Below, one piece after another: positions 58,101 through 64,000 of a stretch of DNA of 64,000 nucleotides. This DNA comes from Flabesymbios commensalis. Its lineage: Eukaryota > Annelida > Polychaeta > Terebellida > Flabelligeridae. The stretch covers positions 35,920,176 through 35,984,175 of the forward strand of contig OZ024902.1 of the NCBI GenBank assembly GCA_964017125.1, in the 5' to 3' direction. Position 1 is the stretch's first letter. Each line of letters starts with the position of its first letter. The translations under genes and the position numbers were made by a program. A model generated the notes under the pieces. The model did not search any database and was not told the DNA's origin. It saw nothing but the letters and a program-made list of their open reading frames with translations.

Positions 58101-61100
58101 ATGTATCTTTCAATTACAAAATTATAACTTTTTTAAGTTGAGATGTATTATTAAAGAAAGATATTGTTTCAAGGGCAATCTGTATAACTTCATGTATGTG
58201 TTTTTCAATGAAGAGATAAGTATTTTTTGTACAAATTTTGCTTTGTTCCTGAATTGGTAACTTCTGGGGAGTGATGAGTTTGTCATTGATGAGAGATCTA
58301 ATTCGATGAGCTGTGCATCATTACAGAAAGCTATAGTTTTGTGGAAGAGATGAATATTTATTTAATAGTTAAAGGACATGCCCATGTCTAAAATCAGCAA
58401 ATTTTTTTAGCTTAATAATATGACCATATGATGTAAACATGTCCATAGACTAGAACTGCAAAAGTTTTTAAATTTTTGTGTTGCGCATTCACCAGTTAAG
58501 CGAGATATAGAGACGAAATTCCTGATTTCTAATTAGTGACAACCATGTCAAAAATACGGGAATTTCGTCTCTATATCCAGCCTAACTGGTAAGTGCGCAG
58601 CACAAAAATTTAAAAACTTTTGCAGTTCTAGTCTATGGACATGTTTACATCATATGGTCATATTATTAGGCTAAAATAAAATCACCGATTTTTTGATGAT
58701 TTTAGACCTGGGCATATCATCCAAATATTAGCTCAGACCTAAACTTGTTGGTAAAAATATTATATATCAAAGTAACACTAACTATAGCATAAATTATGAT
58801 TTACATATATCCATTAATTACTTGCCTCCTCATAACAATATCACGGAAAAGAATCCTGGAATATGTGAAGAAGACATTGAGGACCCTGTGGCTGATCTGC
58901 ATTGTTGGGCTCAGCACAATAGACACATTCTGCAAACTCATCTTATTCTGCTTCTCCTGAGAACCAATACAATTATCGTAGATAATAATCGAAACTGTAC
59001 AGAAACAACTACTGTCAGAAATGTAACATCTCCATATTAACCCTCACGACGCTGACATTTTTGTTTAATCCATGGTGACTAAAGTTTTTTTCAATTTGAA
59101 ATCATCATAAATGTCTTAGTTAGCTCTTTCCAATTCATTTGAATACCTATGTTATGGGTCTACGACTATTCTAAATATTGTGATTCCTTCAGTGCGAGCA
59201 TAATCTTTATACGTCAGAAGATGTCTCAGTTAGCTCTTTCCAATTCATTTGATTACCTATGTTATGGGTCTACGACTATTCTAAATATTGTGATTCCTTC
59301 AGTGCGAGCATAATCTTTATTCGTCAGAAGAAAGACAGTCCCCTCGCTGAAAGGGTTAGCCTTAAAATGCTGAGTTGTAAATTTAATTTTTTCACCCACA
59401 TGAAGTTATGTTCCACTACAGCGACCTACAAAATCAAGTGTGTAAAAAATACTTACATATAAATGTACAATTTGAATTAAAACATACGACGTGACTAGCA
59501 CTTTAAAGGCTAATATCCAGCTGTATACAGCCCATGCCTGAATTAGGAGGCACAGATCCCGACCACTTCACAGTGTCTCACATGAAATGGTCATTTACTC
59601 AGGTAAATAATGGCTGATTTAAGGTCATTTTGAATTCGATATAGACTAGTTAAAAAACTAAAGGGTGCATCCTCCCCCGAAACCTCACATTTTGTTTTAT
59701 AGTAGTGGACTAGCATCTAACAGTTTGCTAAATATTGGGCTGATATGGATGAAAATCCTCTCAAGGCTGTGATTATTGAATTTTGCATTGTTTATCTATC
59801 GCCACACCCTATTTGCCGTGGCAAGAGCGGCTCAGATATTTTTAGCCACAAGGTAAATGGTTTAGAACATGCTACGCTTGCGCTCACCGCAATTGTTCTA
59901 CAGTCTCTTACAAAAAATCCAACTTCAAGTTACTATATATTGCACAAACTAATAATGTGAAGTGAGAGGAAGATAAGAAATTAACGATGGAGATAAAATT
60001 TGTCAGATCATGTTTGACATACTCTAGCGATGATCTTTGTCATATGCAGTATAGTCCATGACAAAAGTAGACGATTCGACTGAGGTAGTTGTTGTACCAG
60101 TGACTGAAATTGCTCCACCTTCTGTTTCACATTCTTCACAGCTGAAAGAAAAAATGAAAACAGTAACATTTGAAACTGCATTCAACTAATGAAGTTGATG
60201 ATGAAATTTAACGCCAATGTTAATAATAATAATAATTAACTTCTATAGCACCTAGATGACAGCTCAGGTCGTGTCAACACCTGCTGTGTATTTTTTGGCA
60301 GAGTTGTGCTTACAGCATGCTGATGTGCGAGATCAACAGCACTGTCGTCACCAGACCTCAACAGCTTACTGCTATTGACTGATAATTGTTCTGTATGCTG
60401 CTGCCTCAGAGCACTCCTATCAAATGTCATAGGGACGACCACAAGAGAAAGTCGGGTGCCGGGATGACACCATGTAGGCTTATGGTAGCTACCATTACAT
60501 CTAAATTACATATTAGTAGAAATGCCTACATTAGATTATGTTATAGGCTTGAAAGGTAATAATACCTGGTACAGCCTCCTATCAGGTTTGGTTAACTTTC
60601 AACCCAGTCGTAATGGTAATCAGGTGATGCAGCAATGCCATAGCCATTGCACAGATTATTAACGATGTGGGAACACATCGCCTGTGTGAAAAAATTTGGT
60701 TCAAGATTTACAAGTGTTGTTGTTGTCAGGTACACTAAAAAATTTGTAGGACCACCAGATCCTCTGAGCTGGTGGTCATAAAAGTTTTTGTCAAACCCTG
60801 ATAGGCCTACAATATTTTTTAGACCTAAGTATAGGTGAGAGAATTGTAAATGGTTGATACAAACAAAAGTTGATGGAATTCAAGGCTTCTCAAGGTTTTT
60901 CAAGGCCAAATATGCCAATTTACAAGGTCCTACCACAAACATGAATAGGAATCATGACCAAAACCTTGACAATTTTGAGTCGAAAAATATTTTTACATAT
61001 GCTTTTCACCTCGATTCAGCCTAGCAAACAAAAAAGTAATAATATCAAGAACATTTTTAACAATAATTTTTTAAAGACTATTTTTTAAAGATAAAATGAG

Positions 61101-63842
61101 CCACTATATATTTTACCAAAGAACAACTCAAACCCAAAAATCAATTTTCAAGGTTTTTCAAGATTTTTTTTTCAAATTCAGGGTTTTTCAAGGGGTTTCA
61201 AGGCCTGTGCGAACCCTGTTATAGATAGGCTAAGGGTTTTTCTCAGAAATTTGGCAGTCGTGGGCAGTCATGGTATAAAATGACAATTTTATACCACCGA
61301 CATGTTCTTGCCATTCTGTTCTTAGCCGTTGGTATTGAAAGGCATGTAAGGGTGCTGCCAAACAAAAGTTTATTGCAATAGATTACGATGACACCTACTT
61401 GACGCCTGCTCAAACTTGGGAATGAGTTGTGGAGTGAGGACAGGTTCAGGTAACTCTCTCAGATACTGTTTGATCAGACTGGCCACCACGTTCGGCTCGT
61501 ATTCCTGAAGGTAGACGATCACACCACGATTGTAACAGTCTTTCAGAGCCTGGATTTTAGATTTGACACCAGAGATGCGATAAATTCCCTCTGAGGTAAG
61601 CCCTAGAAAAAATGGTATTAGTAGATAAGCAATATGTTCATTCACAATCAATAATCAATTTGCAAGCAAAACAATGCTGTTTAAATGTCGGCGCAGCGTC
61701 TTCAGCAGCGGCCAATATATATTAAAACATCATTGGATCAATGATTTTTGTTTGCTGGATCAATGTCGGGATTACGTTGCCCCAACGTTTACGACGCTGA
61801 CCCACTATTGGGCCAACGCCTCGTGTCTGATGGGATTGTAGGCTCGTGGAGGAGTGGCGAGACTGACCTCATTCTCCAAGGCTAATTAATATTCATGATC
61901 ACCCAGCCCTCTCACACATAACCAAATATGTAAGGTCTCACGGGTCTACTATAGATAACAATGGACCATTTTAAAAGTCCATGCAGTCAGATGTGAAATC
62001 GTGTGAAGATGCGCATTGTATAAGGAATATTTGAGGCCACCCCCGGCAATGGTCTTTTTCTGAATGAAATGCGCCTGTCTACAGGTTTTATGAATGACGT
62101 GACGTCACTTTTTGTCCCAAAGTTGTGTTTAGACAACCATAACAAAAAAAAAACACATTTAGGTTCCATGACTTATACAAATATATTTCAACATTGTCAG
62201 GGTTAAGAGATGTATCTTAAGGCAGAAAGGAATTATTAGTACATAGCAGAATATAATAAACTTTAGGAGGTAGAAATTGTTAGAAATAGATGGCAGCAGT
62301 ACATATAAACATGTCCAATTTTGTGCAAATCACTACAAAAAAATTTATCTGCCACAATCTAGTCTTTCATATAGGCTTATAATAGGGGGCATTTAATCAT
62401 GCACAACAGGCACCTGGTTGGAACTTTCCAGTATCACCGCACCCCCCCCCCCCCCCGATTAGGATTATAAACAGAACATAGAAGCATCTCCAGCGATGCC
62501 CAATATGTACACTCCTATATCAGGCATTACGCAGTAGGTGTGAATGCACATCATCAGAGACCGGCCATGATCAATGTGTTTTATACAGGTTTAATCAGTT
62601 ACAATCAACTGGATGGGGTAGATTTGGGACGTGACAATGGTTCAAAGAGGCATGCTTCTGAATATTTAGAAAGACAAAATGGCTCTCATGAAGGGCAGCA
62701 TGGCACATGTGAAGGGCAGCATGGCACAGCACCATGTTAGAAATTGCTAGCTAAAACACTGCAAATAGGACAGTAACAATTGAATGTATTTCTGATAATA
62801 GTTAGCAGTCCTCCACATGAGGAAATAAAAGTAGAGCTATAAAATATTCTCCTGAAAATTTCTAAGAGAGCATTAAAGCGATTTTACTTGGCTTAATAAG
62901 CTTCGCAAGCTTAGCGATGTCAATTGCTCTCTTTGCACTTGGTTGAGAAGTGTGAGAGGATTGCCGGCACGATCGCGCTCCTTTAAATAGAGGACTGATT
63001 TAATGATTTCTTAAAACAGCTTTTATATGAGAACGAGGTATTGTATGCTTTGCAGTGGCGCAAAAAAATAAAAACAGCTACCTTCTACAAATTTGGAGAG
63101 AAGGAAATTGAAATCAGCATTCGACAATATTTTGAAGATAAAAAGCATATGATTTTATTTTGTTCTCACCAAACTCTTCTATATAATCCAGACATTCCCT
63201 GAACATGGCTGGTAGCAGTATTCCATCATGACATTTATTTCTTGCCACAGCAACAGCCAGAGGTACACCAAATATAATAGATTCGTCATCTAACAGAAGA
63301 GGTAACACAATATATACATACAATTATAGATATATCACAATTCGATGAGACAAGAGGGGCAAGCCTAATTCAATTGTACAAAGATGTAGTGAATGTATGT
63401 ATTGTTCTCTTCTTTGAAAGGCTGAATACAAATTATTATTTTTTTAAAGCTGTGAAATCTCAATGGAATTTGCAAAAGCAGTTTCAAACAATGAGCAAAT
63501 TCTAAAAAAGTATACATACAGTTTACTTGACGGCTTTGTGATTGAAAAAATATTTTTAAAATGGCTTTCATTGAATTTTTAGTATATTGTGAAAATTTTT
63601 AGTGACATTTTTGTTAATATATATCTGTATGGGTCATTGTGAGAGAGATATAAGATTGCAATACTTTGTTCTGCCTTGTTGCCACTTGGCACCATCTTCT
63701 TTCTCTTCCATTTTAATTTATCCTCTTTTTTCTTAATAACTTCTTCTTTCTTTTTTGGGGCTTCCTCTTTCTTTTTCGGAACTTTAATCTCTTTATCTTT
63801 GTCCTTTTTATCCCTGTCCTTTTTTTCTTCTTTATCTTTATC
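49002..63842 (-). CDS. RALBP1: RALBP1 (RLIP76) orthologue: Ral effector with RhoGAP domain, 5' end outside window
   Basis: Ten coding exons splice in phase: 63842-63665, 63289-63170, 61602-61399, 60141-60023, 58956-58826, 57153-56955, 55597-54847, 54013-53858, 53531-53332, 49133-49002 (TGA). They give 729 residues. Residues 1-59 are the Lys/Glu-rich segment; about 62-245 form a complete RhoGAP domain (FGVPLAVAV, arginine-finger loop EGIYRISG, KQYLRELPEPVL, NVSIVLSPT). Residues 260-317 hold the Ral-binding helices (KEERLWEVQRVVTQLKRK); 568-686 is coiled coil (EIERLHQEIAELQ, RLKQQNKQLE); the end is ILQKQQMETSAANIDMLL. In vertebrates RALBP1 binds active RalA/B through the coiled coil and acts on Rac1/Cdc42 through RhoGAP, linking Ral to endocytosis and mitosis. 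The visible part already exceeds human RALBP1 (655 residues) because exon 55597-54847 adds about 220 acidic residues. The first exons lie to the right of the window. The end of exon 63842-63665 is my least certain junction. Confidence 0.92.
49910..50015. mobile_element. Short palindromic MITE
   Basis: AACAAACACGAGACATTGAG at the left is mirrored by GGATCAATGCCTCGTGTTGG at the right, with core GGCCAGAGCCGTAGACGATGG. Lies in the last RALBP1 intron. Confidence 0.65.
50118..50230. mobile_element. Short palindromic MITE
   Basis: CTCAGCAAGCACGAGTCAAT at the left is mirrored by GGTTGAATGCCTCTTGTTTG then CTTGGAG at the right. Core GGTCCAGCTTCTATGACGCT. Only 100 bp from the previous copy. Confidence 0.65.
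50510..50600. repeat. Degenerate copy of the short palindromic MITE
   Basis: GAGCGTCTTAATGACGGGCC and AGATGCTGGCCCACACTTAA keep family inner halves. Confidence 0.3.
51340..51645. repeat. Two tandem copies of a repeat of about 155 bp
   Basis: AACGTTACAATTTTTTACC, TAAATGATAACATTGATGCT and ATTATATCTC begin each copy (51,347 and 51,499); both end with a TAGTTACTCTGAATTT or similar box. In the last RALBP1 intron. Confidence 0.7.
51660..52520. repeat. Three tandem copies of a repeat of about 300-312 bp
   Basis: GTTCAAGCT recurs at 51,757, 52,057 and 52,369. Each copy has CAGGGTAAG then CTTCCTT, GAAGC(A/G)GTTCAAGCT, GGCCATCTTG(A/G)ATTTTGTT and a long A-rich stretch. A partial fourth copy lies at 53,676-53,770 beyond the SINE. 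Confidence 0.75.
52604..53034 (-). mobile_element. tRNA-derived SINE, fullest copy
   Basis: Minus strand, head at the right: GAGATATGGCTCAATGGTTA (box A), then GCGATTACGAATCTCG (box B, slightly decayed), then a body with TCCTTGGGCAAGGCACTTCA, CATGGCTGCAGGAC in older copies (ATGGCTGCAGGACTTTATGC here) and CCAGTGACCAGAGGG. The 3' end is a short (TTA)n tail. About 430 bp. Copies at 6.26-6.54 and 13.99-14.33 kb confirm the body. Confidence 0.8.
53332..53531 (-). CDS. RALBP1: RALBP1 exon: C-terminal coiled coil
   Basis: DELRQKADTERNEIERLHQE, IAELQAIRQDLYDSDDAWSD and RLKQQNKQLE align with human EKEEIERLRAEIAEIQSRQQ and LEDLQRQNEELE. Acceptor TTTTACTAG, donor GTGAGA, length 200 nt. Confidence 0.9.
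53858..54013 (-). CDS. RALBP1: RALBP1 exon: Ser-rich linker
   Basis: A run of Ser (SSPMSSSLSSSSSLSSSSDE) leads into EEDQEEYESLSLQYTSLQLE and EEELMAI, the start of the last coiled coil. Acceptor TTTTTTTTAG, donor GTATAT. Confidence 0.85.
54847..55597 (-). CDS. RALBP1: RALBP1 exon: 250-codon acidic insert
   Basis: Opens LKNAKKAHEAAQEAVKREKE, continuing the Ral-binding helix, then becomes Glu/Asp/Ser/Thr-rich low complexity (TEEKDRSLPTVEEGDIEPEV at the start, TEEMVVTPVTPD at the end). Acceptor CTTTAAACAG, donor GTAAGC; 751 nt, so it enters in phase 0 and leaves one base. It corresponds to about 30 residues in human RALBP1. Predicted to be disordered. Confidence 0.88.
56905..56950. repeat. (TA)n-rich microsatellite
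   Basis: TATATATATACA units just beyond the donor of the RALBP1 exon that ends at 56,955. Confidence 0.8.
56955..57153 (-). CDS. RALBP1: RALBP1 exon: Ral-binding region, first helix pair
   Basis: YVPPLRPVSSRWSLELPDSP, SSLEEELHKQESLLNQLHED and KEERLWEVQRVVTQLKRK match human KPLRWSNM, IKEEIRRQEFLLNCLHRDLQ and KEERLWEVQRILTALKRK. Acceptor TTTTCAATAG, donor GTGAGG. Confidence 0.93.
57337..57426. mobile_element. Palindromic element, CGTCAGA family
   Basis: CTTACAGTGCGGGGATAGAC and GTCTATCCCCGCACTGTAAG are exact mirror ends; the centre is CAGAATCTGATGTCTACAGA then CGTCAGATCC. About 90 bp, in a RALBP1 intron. Confidence 0.75.
58378..58718. mobile_element. Long palindromic MITE, arms of about 158 bp
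   Basis: The left arm has TGCCCATGTCTAAAATCAGC, TAATAATATGACCATATGAT, GTAAACATGTCCATAGACTA, GAACTGCAAAAGTTTTTAAA and ATATAGAGACGAAATT. The right arm repeats all of these in reverse order on the other strand with about 10% mismatches. A spacer of about 22 bp separates them. Lies in a RALBP1 intron, less than 110 bp from an exon. Confidence 0.8.
58826..58956 (-). CDS. RALBP1: RALBP1 exon: end of RhoGAP domain
   Basis: EKQNKMSLQNVSIVLSPTMQ then ISHRVLNVFFTYSRILFRDI aligns with human MNIQNISIVLSPTVQISNRV and LYVFFTHVQELFGNV. It includes the conserved RhoGAP Asn (NVSIVLSPT). Acceptor TGGTTCTCAG. The donor that keeps frame is GCAAGT (AG, then GCAAGT), a GC-AG intron; the GT two bases farther would shift frame. 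Confidence 0.9.
59100..59340. repeat. 108-bp tandem duplication, CGTCAGA family half-element
   Basis: Two nearly identical units (about 59,115-59,222 and 59,223-59,330) share GTTAGCTCTTTCCAATTCAT, CTATGTTATGGGTCTACGAC and CAGTGCGAGCATAATCTTTA. They end with CGTCAGAAG and are followed by CTCGCTGAAAGGGTT, the mirrored end of the palindrome family. Confidence 0.75.
59570..59740. repeat. Single unit of the 145-bp satellite
   Basis: AAATAATGGCTGATTTAAGG, GGGTGCATCCTCCCCCGAAA and CACATTTTGTTTTATAGTAG match units at 18.0-18.1 kb. Confidence 0.6.
60023..60141 (-). CDS. RALBP1: RALBP1 exon: middle of RhoGAP domain
   Basis: VKNVKQKVEQFQSLVQQLPQ then SNRLLLSWTILHMTKIIAR aligns with human EKVQEFQRLLKELPECNYLL and ISWLIVHMDHVIAKE. 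Acceptor TTTTTCTTTCAG, donor GTATGT. An exon of 39 codons whose frame had no long ATG-started ORF. Confidence 0.9.
60222..60480 (-). mobile_element. SINE-like element with (TTA)n tail
   Basis: Minus strand: GTGTCATCCCGGCACCCGAC at the 5' side, a body of about 220 bp, then GGTGCTATAGAAGTTAATTA and a TTATTATTATTATT tail. The tail form matches the other SINE-like elements; the body differs. The 68-codon frame here is part of it. Confidence 0.45.
60880..61215. repeat. CAAGGTTTTTCAAGG repeat element
   Basis: TTCTCAAGGTTTTTCAAGGC at the left and TCAAGGGGTTTCAAGGCCTG then TGCGAACCCTGTTATAG at the right, with another TCAAGGTTTTTCAAGA at 61,149. Direct short repeats; type unknown. Confidence 0.4.
61399..61602 (-). 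CDS. RALBP1: RALBP1 exon: RhoGAP arginine-finger exon
   Basis: LTSEGIYRISGVKSKIQALK, DCYNRG and YEPNVVASLIKQYLRELPEP align with human KCEGIYRVSGIKSKVDELKA and YEPNTVASLLKQYLRDLPEN. The catalytic Arg of GIYRISG is present. Acceptor TTTTTTCTAG, donor GTAGGT. Confidence 0.95.
61750..61838. mobile_element. Short palindromic MITE
   Basis: TTTGTTTGCTGGATCAATGT at the left and CAACGCCTCGTGTCTGATGG at the right, with core CCCAACGTTTACGACGCTGA. In a RALBP1 intron, 150 bp upstream of the arginine-finger exon. Confidence 0.55.
62430..62740. other. Poly-C run and small tandem repeat in a RALBP1 intron
   Basis: About 17 C at 62,441-62,457. At 62,690-62,730 a 24-bp phrase (GAAGGGCAGCATGGCACA) occurs twice. 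The 66-codon frame over it is not gene-like. The rest of the intron (61,840-63,169) shows nothing else. Confidence 0.5.
63170..63289 (-). CDS. RALBP1: RALBP1 exon: start of RhoGAP domain
   Basis: DESIIFGVPLAVAVARNKCH then DGILLPAMFRECLDYIEEFG aligns with human LKPIFGIPLADAVERTMMYD and GIRLPAVFRECIDYVEKYG. Acceptor TTCTGTTAG, donor GTGAGA. Confidence 0.95.
63665..63842 (-). CDS. RALBP1: RALBP1 exon: Lys/Glu-rich segment before RhoGAP
   Basis: DKDKEEKKDRDKKDKDKEIK, VPKKKEEAPKKKEEVIKKKE and DKLKWKRKKM resemble the human KEEKHKEEKHKEKKSKDL and KEKKKKKKP stretch. Acceptor GTGGGATCAG in phase 0. The donor was chosen as GTATTG because it leaves the one base the next exon needs; GTGGCA 24 bases earlier would also fit. 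Upstream exons lie beyond the window. Confidence 0.75.
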
Positions 63843-64000
63843 CTGATCCCACAAAAAATAGTCTTTCAATTTAACTCTGTATATACATGTATAATATATA
63901 TATATATACTGAGTTCATAAAATGAACCATCAGCTACAGATGGCCAGACAGTTAAAATGGCAGCAGTGATCAAAGAGAGAAAAGGTGTAATTATTAAATG

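Noticed and set aside
58821-58822. GT donor (CAA then GTAATT) for the RALBP1 exon at 58,956
   Set aside because: It would shift the reading frame of the next, strongly conserved exon; the GC donor four bases upstream keeps it.
1-64000. LTR retrotransposon, retrovirus, Polinton or other capsid-bearing element
   Set aside because: No pair of long terminal direct repeats and no gag, integrase, envelope, capsid or polymerase-B fragments were recognised; the only reverse-transcriptase trace is the short LINE relic at 15.7 kb.

Overview
The window is animal nuclear DNA: AT-rich, intron-rich and crowded with short inverted-repeat elements, tRNA-derived SINEs and tandem repeats. I infer a marine deuterostome invertebrate, most likely an echinoderm. 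The 5S-derived relic at about 30.4 kb resembles sea-urchin 5S rRNA from memory, and the octamer TAGGCCTA, which I associate with echinoderm-type genomes, is very frequent. The species cannot be fixed from the sequence alone.

Three host genes are supported by homology plus phase-compatible splice sites. (1) 8.0-11.4 kb, + strand: the last three coding exons of a calpain-5/6-like gene, encoding its terminal C2 domain. (2) 20.7-15.0 kb, - strand: a complete two-coding-exon RAMAC gene, the activating subunit of the mRNA cap guanine-N7 methyltransferase. It is tail-to-tail with the calpain gene and carries a 5.1 kb intron holding a LINE relic and a large satellite. (3) 63.8-49.0 kb, - strand: ten coding exons of a RALBP1 (RLIP76) orthologue. 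They give a complete RhoGAP domain, Ral-binding coiled coils, a 250-codon acidic exon and the true C terminus; the 5' exons lie beyond the right edge. One RALBP1 intron needs a GC-AG splice pair to keep frame.

Between RAMAC and RALBP1 (20.7-49 kb) I see no intact gene. This stretch holds a decayed copy of a large uncharacterised protein family (23.6-27.0 kb), pyrimidine-rich repeats (27-29.6 kb), a 5S-derived relic beside a TA-flanked MITE (30.4-30.65 kb) and perfect palindromes (32.0 and 32.5 kb). It also holds a 567-bp higher-order satellite (34.4-36.8 kb) that ends exactly at a 1.8-kb inverted-repeat element with minisatellite-filled ends, two more diverged satellite blocks (40.4-43.8 kb), and nested inverted-repeat elements with a poly-G hairpin MITE (44.2-46.9 kb).

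One short palindromic MITE family (AGCAAACACAA ends, GTCTACGACGCTGG core) recurs about twenty times across the whole window. No LTR retroelement, retrovirus, Polinton or CRISPR array was seen. All gene calls rest on reading translations against remembered family sequences; no database search was run.
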